A stretch of DNA of 24,988 nucleotides from the NCBI GenBank assembly GCA_965365655.1, contig CBDUCN010000032.1:1-24988 (forward strand). Reading direction: 5' to 3'. This document shows, piece after piece, positions 16,644 through 23,228 of this stretch (position 1 is the first letter of the stretch; each line of letters opens with the position of its first letter). The notes beneath the pieces are model-generated. The model was not told where the DNA came from, did no database searches, and saw only the letters and a program-made list of their open reading frames with translations. The DNA is from JBFHNV01 sp965365655. Its GTDB lineage: Bacteria > Pseudomonadota > Gammaproteobacteria > HK1. Made by a program: the position numbers and the translations under genes.

Positions 16644-17518
16644 GCGGGAGCGCGGATCAGCCGCAGACGCCGCTTCGCCTCGCCGACGGCGCGTCGCCGG
16701 TGCAGGTGATCGCCGTGAGCAGCGGCAAGGGTGGCGTCGGCAAGACCAACGTGTCCATCAACCTCGCTTCGGCGCTCGCGCGCCGCGGACGCGGCGTGAT
16801 GCTGCTGGACGCGGACCTCGGGCTCGCGAACGTGGACGTGGTGCTCGGACTCAAGGCGCGACGCAACCTCTCGCACGTGATCGAGGGCGAGTGCGACCTC
16901 GAGGACGTGATCATCGACGCGCCTGGCGACCTGAGGGTGGTCCCCGCGGCTTCCGGCGTGCAGCGCATGGCGGGTCTGGGCGCGCTGGAGACCGCGGGCA
17001 TCATCCACGCGTTCAGCGGGCTCGCGCGGGTTCCCGATACCTTGATCGTGGACACCGCCGCGGGCATCAACGAGAGCGTGGCGAGCTTCGCGCGCGCCGC
17101 CACCGACGTGCTGGTGGTCGTGTGCGACGAGCCGGCGTCCATCACCGACGCCTACGCGCTGGTGAAGACGCTGAGCCGCCACCACGGCATCAACGAGTTT
17201 CGCATCCTCGCGAACCAGGTGCGCTCCGCCGCACAGGGGCGCGAGGCGTTCGAGAAGCTGTCCCGCGTGGTGCACCGCTTCCTGGACGTGAGCCTGCTCT
17301 ACGAAGGCTTCGTGCCGGAGGACGAGATGCTGCGCCGCGCGGTGCAGAAGCAGCGTCCCGTGGTGCAGGCCTACCCGCGCTGCCGCGCGTCGCTGGCCTT
17401 CCGGCGCCTCGCGCTGCGGGTCAGCGACTGGACGGTGCCGAGCAGCGCGCGCGGCCACGTGTCGTTCTTCGTCGAGCGTGGCGTGAACGAGGTTGACGCA
17501 CTGGAGAATGTGGGATGA
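16640..17518 (+). CDS. flhG: Flagellar number regulator FlhG (FleN), MinD/ParA-like ATPase
   Basis: FlhG/FleN is a MinD-like ATPase that stimulates FlhF GTPase activity, restrains the FleQ/FlrA activator and keeps flagellar number low. The 292-residue product has a deviant Walker A motif SSGKGGVGKTNVSINLA near residues 28-44, the switch I region LLDADLGLANVDVVLGL, and VDTAAGI. The N-terminal DQPQTPLR resembles the FlhF-activating DQAxxLR motif but has one extra residue and Pro for Ala. The ATG at 16640 follows a strong GGAGGT at 16628-16633 and overlaps the flhF stop; the gene's own stop overlaps fliA. Confidence 0.95.
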   Translation: MSGSADQPQTPLRLADGASPVQVIAVSSGKGGVGKTNVSINLASALARRGRGVMLLDADLGLANVDVVLGLKARRNLSHVIEGECDLEDVIIDAPGDLRVVPAASGVQRMAGLGALETAGIIHAFSGLARVPDTLIVDTAAGINESVASFARAATDVLVVVCDEPASITDAYALVKTLSRHHGINEFRILANQVRSAAQGREAFEKLSRVVHRFLDVSLLYEGFVPEDEMLRRAVQKQRPVVQAYPRCRASLAFRRLALRVSDWTVPSSARGHVSFFVERGVNEVDALENVG

Positions 17519-18246
17519 ACGCACAAGCCATGTACGCCGACGTGCAACGCCAAGGTGCGGAGTCGAACATCGACGCCTACGCGCCGCTGGTCAAGCGTAT
17601 CGCCTTCCACCTGCACAGCCGGCTCCCGCCGTCGGTGCAGGTCGAGGATCTCATCCAGGCCGGGATGATCGGCCTGCTCGAAGCGCTCGCGAACTACGAC
17701 CCGAACCAGGGCGCCAGCTTCGAGACCTACGCCGGCATCCGCATTCGCGGCTCGATGCTGGACGAGATCCGCATCGGCGACTGGACGCCGCGCGCCGTGC
17801 GCCGGCAGAACCGCGCGCTGGTCCAGGCCACGAAGGAGGTGGAGGACCTGAAGGGCGCCGAGGCCACCGACACCGAGGTGGCCGAGCACATGGGCATCAC
17901 CATCGCCGAGTACCACCGCATGGTGGACAACGCGGCGAGCTCGCGGATGTTCAGCCTCGACGACGATCGCCAGAGCGGCGACTGGAGCGAGTGCATCGCC
18001 AGCGACGAGGACGCGACGCCCGAGGAGCTGTGCGAGGGCCACGACTTCAAGCGCGCGGTGGCCGGCGCCATCGAGGACCTGCCGGAACGCGAGCGCCTGG
18101 TGATGGCGCTGTACTACGACGAGGAGCTGACGCTGAAGGAAGTGGGCGCGGTGCTGGGCCTCAGCGAGTCCCGCGTCTGCCAGATCCACGGCCAGGCCCT
18201 CGTGCGCCTGCGCTCGCGCCTCGGCGAGTGGCAGGGCGAGATCTGA
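17515..18246 (+). CDS. fliA: Flagellar sigma factor FliA (sigma-28)
   Basis: FliA directs RNA polymerase to late flagellar genes such as flagellin and is held by the anti-sigma factor FlgM until the hook is finished. The 243-residue product shows region 2 (VEDLIQAGMIGLLEALANYD, then FETYAGIRIRGSMLDEIR), region 3 (VRRQNRALVQATKEVEDLKG) and region 4 (LPERERLVMALYYDEELTLK, then LGLSESRVCQIHGQALVRLR). Length and domains are complete. It overlaps flhG by four bases. Chemotaxis genes usually follow in polar systems, but here the next ORFs are a 56-codon ORF and a DUF2802 gene. Confidence 0.98.
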   Translation: MNAQAMYADVQRQGAESNIDAYAPLVKRIAFHLHSRLPPSVQVEDLIQAGMIGLLEALANYDPNQGASFETYAGIRIRGSMLDEIRIGDWTPRAVRRQNRALVQATKEVEDLKGAEATDTEVAEHMGITIAEYHRMVDNAASSRMFSLDDDRQSGDWSECIASDEDATPEELCEGHDFKRAVAGAIEDLPERERLVMALYYDEELTLKEVGAVLGLSESRVCQIHGQALVRLRSRLGEWQGEI

Positions 18247-18289
18247 GCAGATGCTGCGGATCGGGCGACCGGGTTTCTAGGCTGCCACC

Positions 18290-18460
18290 GTGCCCTCCGA
18301 CGACCTGTTCACTCCCGTCGCGCCCGTGGGCGCGACGCGCCCCGTGAAGCGCGACGACGAGCGGCGCCCGGGGCGCCCGGCGCGCGACAAGAGGTCTCCT
18401 GCGCCGCGCAGGCCGCGGCGCGATGACGACACCCCCCACCACATCGACGAGTACGCATGA
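18290..18460 (+). CDS. Small charged protein of unknown function, coupled to the DUF2802 gene
   Basis: A 56-residue ORF begins at the GTG at 18290, four codons after an in-frame TAG, and ends in a TGA that overlaps the DUF2802 start codon (GCATGACC). The product starts PSDDLFTPVAPVGATRPVKR and is strongly charged in the middle, with repeated Arg, Lys and Pro. It finishes with an acidic and His-rich tail, DDDTPHHIDEYA. I do not recognise the family. Support comes from the exact ATGA junction, position in the run of overlapping flagellar genes, and a structured composition. Against it are a weak ribosome site (AGG at 18279-18281) and shortness. Confidence 0.55.
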   Translation: MPSDDLFTPVAPVGATRPVKRDDERRPGRPARDKRSPAPRRPRRDDDTPHHIDEYA

Positions 18461-19032
18461 CCATGAACGGCTTGATGACCCTCGGCGGCGACACCTTGAT
18501 CGTGTTCCTGGGCGTGACGCTCAGCTTCGGGGCCGGTGCGCTGCTGCGCCTCGGCCGCAGCCTCGCCCGCGAGCGGCGCGAGGTGGATCGCGCGCGCGTG
18601 GAGCTGCGCGAGCTGAGCGAGCGCTGCGACCTGCAGCAGACGAACGTGATGCGCCTCGGCCAGCAGGTGGAGGCGCTGCGCCGCGACCTGAAGGCGGTCG
18701 CGAAGGCGCAGGCCGCGCCGCCTCCGGCCGCGCCCGCTGCGCCCGTCGCGATTGCGCAGCCCGCCGCGGTGAGGGCGGCTCCGCCGCCCGCGCCCGCGCC
18801 CGCGCCTGCGCCGGTGCGTGCCGCGCCCCGTCCCGACGCGCCGGCGGTGCGCCGGGCGCCGAAGCCGGCTCCCGCGAAGGTCGCGCCGAGGGCGCAGGCG
18901 CCGGCGCGCTCGCCGAGCGCGTTCGAGCTCGCGCGCAGCGGTGCCGGCGTGCAGGCCATCATGCGCGGCTGCGGCCTGAGCCGCGCCGAGGCCGAGCTGG
19001 TGCTCTCGGTGCACGGGCGAAGCGCTGCCTGA
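18457..19032 (+). CDS. DUF2802 membrane-anchored protein of the flagellar/chemotaxis locus
   Basis: The 191-residue product has an N-terminal membrane helix (residues about 10-30), a charged coiled-coil-like segment (RREVDRARVELRELSERCDL, about 36-75), a Pro/Ala-rich linker (about 85-150) and a C-terminal DUF2802-type helix-turn-helix-like motif, ELARSGAGVQAIMRGCGLSR followed by AEAELVLSVHG. In Pseudomonas the DUF2802 gene sits at the end of the chemotaxis stretch after cheW. The function is not established; a motility-related membrane role is inferred from context. The ATG at 18457 overlaps the stop of the preceding small ORF; a second ATG at 18463 is possible. Confidence 0.85.
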   Translation: MTMNGLMTLGGDTLIVFLGVTLSFGAGALLRLGRSLARERREVDRARVELRELSERCDLQQTNVMRLGQQVEALRRDLKAVAKAQAAPPPAAPAAPVAIAQPAAVRAAPPPAPAPAPAPVRAAPRPDAPAVRRAPKPAPAKVAPRAQAPARSPSAFELARSGAGVQAIMRGCGLSRAEAELVLSVHGRSAA

Positions 19033-19033
19033 C

Positions 19034-19090
19034 GCGCCGCGCGCGGCGGCCGGAGCGGGTGTGCGCATCCGCGGCCGCCGCGCGCGCCGC
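19034..19090. terminator. Long inverted repeat between convergent genes
   Basis: Two 19-base arms (19034-19052 and 19072-19090) pair with one mismatch around a 19-base loop. The structure lies directly after the DUF2802 stop and before the end of the convergent TetR gene. There is no T-tract on either side, so intrinsic termination is uncertain; it could also act as an RNA-end stabiliser or arise by chance in such GC-rich DNA. The length of the match makes chance less likely. Confidence 0.45.
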
Positions 19091-19173
19091 GGGGTGGTGT
19101 AGCGGCGGGCGCTCGTGCCCTCGCCGCCGCCGGCCCGGCGCCGCCGCACCCGCGGCCCCGCTCACTCCGGTGC

Positions 19174-19770
19174 TCAGCCGGCCCCGGCCAGGAACGTGGT
19201 GACGGTGCGGCGGAGCATCGGCTCCGCCGACACCGCCTCTCCGGCGGCGTCCACCAGCTTGCCGTCCAGCGCGAGCACGGTGACGCCGTGGATCGCGCAC
19301 CACAGCGCGAGCCCCAGCGCGCTGCGCGCGTGCGCCGCGACCCCGCAGCCCGCGAGCGCCTCGTCCAGCAGGGCGTGGGCCCGCGCGATCTTCCCGGTCA
19401 GCCAGTCGGGCGTGTGCTGTCCGGGCGGCAGGTGGTGCTCGAACACCAGCCGCCAGCGCGCCGGGTTCCCGGTCGCGAAGTCCAGGTAGCCGCGCGCCAG
19501 CGCGTGCAGCCGGTCCGCGCCCGCGGGCGCCGCGGCGCCCGCGCGCTCGAGCGCCGCGGCGAGCGCGTCCAGGGTGCGCCCGTTGAGCTCCAGCAACAGG
19601 CCGTCGAGGTTGCGGAACACCAGGTACAGCGTGCCGTGGGTGTAGCCGATGCTCTGCGCGATACGGCGCACCGACAGCGCGCCCGCGCCTTCGGCCGCGA
19701 GAATGGCCTCGGCGGCCTCCAGGCTCATGCGCCGCAGCTCCTCGCGCGAATGGTCGTTGCGTCTGGCCAC
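19174..19770 (-). CDS. TetR/AcrR-family transcriptional repressor
   Basis: The 198-residue product is a typical TetR-family dimeric repressor. It has an N-terminal helix-turn-helix (ALSVRRIAQSIGYTHGTLYL, about residues 31-50), followed by FRNLDGLLLEL and a C-terminal ligand domain with ALWCAIHGVTVLALDG, which resembles the WHG-type TetR C-terminal domain. The start is the GTG at 19770 with GGAGGG at 19775-19780; the frame stays open to a TTG inside the operator, which is implausible. A perfect palindrome in its promoter suggests autorepression. The ligand and other targets are unknown; the divergent EAL-HDOD gene is a possible target. Confidence 0.9.
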   Translation of the reverse strand: MARRNDHSREELRRMSLEAAEAILAAEGAGALSVRRIAQSIGYTHGTLYLVFRNLDGLLLELNGRTLDALAAALERAGAAAPAGADRLHALARGYLDFATGNPARWRLVFEHHLPPGQHTPDWLTGKIARAHALLDEALAGCGVAAHARSALGLALWCAIHGVTVLALDGKLVDAAGEAVSAEPMLRRTVTTFLAGAG

Positions 19771-20090
19771 GCGGCCCTCCGTGCAGCGTCGCGCGGGGCG
19801 CGGCGCCGTGGCAGGGGACTGTAGCAACGTTCTGACCAATGGTCAGCGCGGTGCGGCCGAGGCAGCGGCCGCCGAGCGTATACCGACGCGTTCATCGCGG
19901 ATCCCGGCGGCCCGTGCCGGACCGGCCTCACCCGGCAGGCCGTCATCCGGTCACGAATGCGTGGCGCCGGGCGGCGTACCGCGCGTGACGGCCGGGGAAG
20001 CACGCGCACCTTCTGGAGGATTCCCGGGCGGCGGCCGATACCAGGGATGCGGGATCCGGAATTCCGCGCAGGACACGAAGGACCCGTCCG
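19771..20090. other. Divergent intergenic region between TetR and EAL-HDOD genes
   Basis: This 320-base stretch carries the TetR promoter, operator and ribosome site on its left side. On the right, toward the EAL-HDOD gene, GCCGATAC at 20034-20041 resembles the sigma-28 -10 element GCCGATAA. Eleven bases before it, GGAGGATT matches only half of TAAAGTTT, so a FliA promoter is possible but weak. AAGGA at 20078-20082 is the ribosome site for the EAL-HDOD gene. I see no gene in the stretch. Confidence 0.5.
19818..19846 (-). promoter_or_regulatory. TetR-gene promoter with overlapping operator
   Basis: On the minus strand CTGACC (19846-19841) and TACAGT (19823-19818) form -35 and -10 elements, each matching four of six consensus bases, with an exact 17-base spacer. 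The perfect 13-base palindrome TGACCA-A-TGGTCA (19833-19845) covers the -35 element and part of the spacer. A repressor bound there would block polymerase, a classic TetR-family autoregulation layout. The assignment to this TetR protein is inferred from position. Confidence 0.65.
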
Positions 20091-21344
20091 ATGCTCAGCG
20101 CACGACAGACGCCCCCTCCCCCGACCGCGCCGGCCGCGACGGCGCTGGTCGCGCGCCAGCCCATCTTCGACCGCGAGCAGCGGGTGCACGCGTACGAGCT
20201 GCTGTACCGCGCGGAGGGCGAGCACGCCGCGAACGTCCTCGACGGCGAGCACGCGACCGCCACGGTGCTCACGTCGTCGTTCCTGGACATCGGGCTGGAG
20301 CGGCTGGTGGAGAGCCACCCGGCCTACATCAACGTCACCCGCGACTTCCTGCTCTCGGACGCGGCACGCGCGTTGCCGAAGCGGCAGGTGGTGCTCGAGA
20401 TCCTCGAGGACGTCGAGGTGGACGCCGCGCTGGTGGCGGCGGTGCGTGTGCTGGCTGCCGAGGGCTACCGCTTCGCCCTCGACGACTTCTGCTTCGACGA
20501 GCGGTGGCGCGAGCTGCTGGAGATCGCCCACGTGGTGAAGGTGGACGTGATGGCGATCGGCCTGGACGGCGCACGCGATCACGTGGAGCGCCTCGCGCCG
20601 TTCGGCGTCGCGCTGCTCGCGGAGAAGGTGGAGAGCGCGGACGAGTACGCGGCGCTGCGCGACATGGGCTATCAGTACTTCCAGGGCTACTTCTTCGCGC
20701 GCCCGAAGATCGTGAGCGGCGCGCGGGTGCCCGAGAGCAAGCTCGCGGTGCTGCGGCTCATCGCCGCGCTGCAGGATCCGGGCAACGAGATGGACGACGT
20801 CGCCGCCATCGTCGCGCAGGACCCGGCGCTCAGCTACCGCGTCCTGCGCTTCATCAACTCGGCGTTCGTGGGTCTGCCCACCCGGGTGACCACCATCCAG
20901 CGCGCGGTGACCTTCGTCGGGCTCGCGACGATCCGTCGCTGGGCGATGCTGATGGCGATCGCGAGCCACGACGACAAGCCCGCCGAGCTGGTGCGCACGG
21001 CGGTGCTGCGCGCGCGCATGGCGGAGCGCATCGCGGCGCAGAGCGGGTGCGTGGACCCCGACATGGGCTTCACCGTGGGCCTGTTCTCGTGCCTGGACGC
21101 GTTCATGGACCGTCCGCTGCACGAGTTGCTCGCGGGGCTGCCGCTGGCCCCCGAGGTGCCGCAGGCGCTGCTCGAGCACGACGGGCAGGCCGGCGAGGTC
21201 GTGGAGTGCGTGCTGGCGTGGGAGCGCGGCGCGTGGCGCACGGCAAGCGACCACGCGCTGGGCCTCGCGCCGCCGTCCCTCGCGGCGATCTACGCCGAGG
21301 CCGTGGAGTACGCGGACGCGGTTGCCGCCGCAGCCCGCGGCTGA
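20091..21344 (+). CDS. EAL-HDOD domain protein (YuxH-like), putative c-di-GMP phosphodiesterase or sensor
   Basis: The 417-residue product joins an N-terminal EAL domain (about residues 18-205) to a C-terminal HDOD domain (about 215-405), the architecture of YuxH and Vibrio CdgJ. In the EAL part I see ARQPIFDREQRVHAYELLYR with Glu36 in ELL rather than EAL, the Asn of YINVT, the Glu of VLEILE, DDF, the Lys of VVKVDV, the Glu of AEKVE and the Gln of YFQGYFFARP. Metal and catalytic positions are thus mostly present, but the loop after DDF is FCFDERW rather than GTGYSS. Activity is therefore uncertain. HDOD shows DPALSYRVLRFINSAF. The ATG at 20091 follows AAGGA. Confidence 0.93.
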   Translation: MLSARQTPPPPTAPAATALVARQPIFDREQRVHAYELLYRAEGEHAANVLDGEHATATVLTSSFLDIGLERLVESHPAYINVTRDFLLSDAARALPKRQVVLEILEDVEVDAALVAAVRVLAAEGYRFALDDFCFDERWRELLEIAHVVKVDVMAIGLDGARDHVERLAPFGVALLAEKVESADEYAALRDMGYQYFQGYFFARPKIVSGARVPESKLAVLRLIAALQDPGNEMDDVAAIVAQDPALSYRVLRFINSAFVGLPTRVTTIQRAVTFVGLATIRRWAMLMAIASHDDKPAELVRTAVLRARMAERIAAQSGCVDPDMGFTVGLFSCLDAFMDRPLHELLAGLPLAPEVPQALLEHDGQAGEVVECVLAWERGAWRTASDHALGLAPPSLAAIYAEAVEYADAVAAAARG

Positions 21345-21436
21345 CGCCGGGCGCCGCCGCGCCGGGGTGTACCGCGCGCCCGGGCGAGCGGGTACGCTGC
21401 GTCGCCTGTCCGTGAACCCGCGAGAGAGGTCCGCCG

Positions 21437-21736
21437 ATGTCCAGTGAGGGATTGCACGCGCCGCGCGAGCGCCTGAGCAAGGAAACCCTGTCCATGCATC
21501 ACGCCATCGTCTCCCTGATGGAGGAGATGGAGGCCGTGGACTGGTACCGCCAGCGCGCGGACGACTGCGAGGACGAGGCGCTGAAGGAGATCCTGCTGCA
21601 CAACATGCGCGAGGAGATGGAGCACGCGGCGATGGTGCTCGAGTGGCTGCGGCGCAACAACGAGGACTTCGCCGGACAGCTGAAGGAGTACCTGTTCACC
21701 GACGGCGAGATCGGTCACCACCACGACGATCACTGA
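21437..21736 (+). CDS. Encapsulated-ferritin-like protein (EncFtn family)
   Basis: The 99-residue product matches encapsulated ferritins of the Rhodospirillum rubrum type, which oxidise Fe(II) as annular decamers. It has MHHAIVSLMEEMEAVDWY and HNMREEMEHAAMVLEWLRR, then LKEYLFTDGEIG. By alignment from memory, the ferroxidase residues Glu32, Glu62 and His65 and the Trp38 of R. rubrum EncFtn correspond to Glu30, Glu60, His63 and Trp36 here, all present. The C-terminus stops at IGHHHDDH without a recognisable encapsulin-targeting peptide, and no encapsulin shell gene is nearby. The ATG at 21437 follows GAGAGG at 21423-21428. Confidence 0.9.
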   Translation: MSSEGLHAPRERLSKETLSMHHAIVSLMEEMEAVDWYRQRADDCEDEALKEILLHNMREEMEHAAMVLEWLRRNNEDFAGQLKEYLFTDGEIGHHHDDH

Positions 21737-21872
21737 GCGGCGGCCGGCGCGCGTGCCCGGCGCGGCCGCGCGTCCCGCGATGCGTGCGTGCGGCGCCCCC
21801 CGGCCCGACCGCCCTGCGGCGCGCGCGGGCTGCGGCCCGGGGCGTGCCAGCGCGCGGGCGGGGGCGCGCCGA

Positions 21873-23093
21873 TCAGCCCGCCGCCGCGGGCCGCCCCATG
21901 ACCACCTCGCCCGAGCGCGGCAGTGCGAGCACCGCGGCGAGGATGCACGCCGCCGCGACGCTGAGCACCGCGAACAGCGCGCCGAAGCCCCAGCCGGAGT
22001 GCAGCCACGCGATCAGCGGCAGCGCTGATGCCGACACCGAGAAGTTGATGATGTACTTCAGCGAGTAGACGCGGCTGCGCCACTCGCTGCGCGTGATGCG
22101 CCCCACCAGCACGTCGGTGATCGGGATCTGGCCGAACACCACGAGCATGAACGCGAGCGACACCGCCAGCGCCGGCAGCCCGGTCAGCTCGTGCATGACC
22201 GCGAACAGCACCGCCTGCGCTCCCGCGACCGTCGCGAACACGACGCGCACCGAGTGGTGGTCCACGAGATAGCCCACGACGAGCTGTGCGAAGGCCGCGA
22301 GCGCGAACACGAGGAACGCGTACGAGCCCACCGACGTCGCGCTGCCGGCAAGGTCCACCAGCCGCTCGTCGAGGATCTTGGGCAGCGCGAAGGTGGTGCT
22401 CTGGAAGATCAGCCCGCCGACGGCGGCGGCGAACATCACGATCACGAACACCCGGCGCAGCGTCGCCCGATCCAGCGCGAGCGTGCCGGCGGCGGCCTTG
22501 CGCGCCGCGGCGCCGCTCGCCGCCTCCTCGGCGCGCCGCGCGCGCCCGCCGTGCACGAACGCGGCGTACGCGATGCCGATGGCGATGGAGATCACGCCCG
22601 GCAGCACGAAGGCCGCGCGCCAGCCGGCGCCGTCGATCATCAGCCCGGTGAGCAGCGCCGCGCTCGCGACCCCGAGGTTGCCGAAGATGCCGTTCACCGC
22701 GAGCGGGATGCCGGTCTTCTCGCGCCCGTGCACGACCATCGCCAGCCCGACGGGGTGGTAGATCGCGGCGAACACGCCCATCAGCAGCAGGCCGGCCGCG
22801 ATCTCCAGCGGCGTGGTGGCCAGCGACGCGAGCAGCGAGCTCGCGCCGATGCCGATGAAGAACACGATCATCATCCCCTCGCGGCTCCACTTGTCGGCGA
22901 GCCAGCCGGCGGGTATCGCGCACAGGCCGAACGCGACGAAGCCCGGCGTCGCGTACGGGATCAGCTCCGCGTAGCTCATGTTCCACTCGCCGGCCAGGCG
23001 CAGCGCGGCGGCGGTCGCGAAGATGAGCACGAACAGGTGGTCCAGGAAGTGGCCCACGTTCAGGAACAGGAAGCTCACGCGGTCGCGGCTCAT
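21873..23093 (-). CDS. Major facilitator superfamily transporter
   Basis: The 406-residue product has about twelve hydrophobic segments split by a charged central loop (HGGRARRAEEAASGAAARKA). The N-terminal half carries the MFS loop 2-3 pattern (PAGWLADKWSREGMM) and GVFAAIYHPVGLAMV, which resembles fosmidomycin-resistance (Fsr) type exporters. The substrate cannot be read from sequence. The start is the ATG at 23093 with GGAG about eight bases upstream; the frame is open to 23225, but the added residues are arginine-rich and overlap the AraC gene. It is divergent from the AraC-type regulator, which is its likely controller. Confidence 0.92.
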   Translation of the reverse strand: MSRDRVSFLFLNVGHFLDHLFVLIFATAAALRLAGEWNMSYAELIPYATPGFVAFGLCAIPAGWLADKWSREGMMIVFFIGIGASSLLASLATTPLEIAAGLLLMGVFAAIYHPVGLAMVVHGREKTGIPLAVNGIFGNLGVASAALLTGLMIDGAGWRAAFVLPGVISIAIGIAYAAFVHGGRARRAEEAASGAAARKAAAGTLALDRATLRRVFVIVMFAAAVGGLIFQSTTFALPKILDERLVDLAGSATSVGSYAFLVFALAAFAQLVVGYLVDHHSVRVVFATVAGAQAVLFAVMHELTGLPALAVSLAFMLVVFGQIPITDVLVGRITRSEWRSRVYSLKYIINFSVSASALPLIAWLHSGWGFGALFAVLSVAAACILAAVLALPRSGEVVMGRPAAAG

Positions 23094-23228
23094 GCGGCGG
23101 TCTCCGTGGCGGGCGAGGCGGTGTGCGTTCCCGCGGCCCGGCTGGGGCCCGCGCCGCTGCGGGCGCGCGCCGAAGAGTCTCATCCTGGCTTCCGTCGCGG
23201 TGGCCGTCTTGCGATGATCGGACACGAT

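Noticed and set aside
19771..19839. N-terminal extension of the TetR protein to a TTG at 19839
   Set aside because: The TTG lies inside the operator palindrome and upstream of the likely transcription start; GTG 19770 has a good GGAGGG site.
22191..23228. Upstream extension of the AraC reading frame to 611 residues
   Set aside because: The extra part is antisense to the MFS transporter and is His/Arg-rich without domain features.
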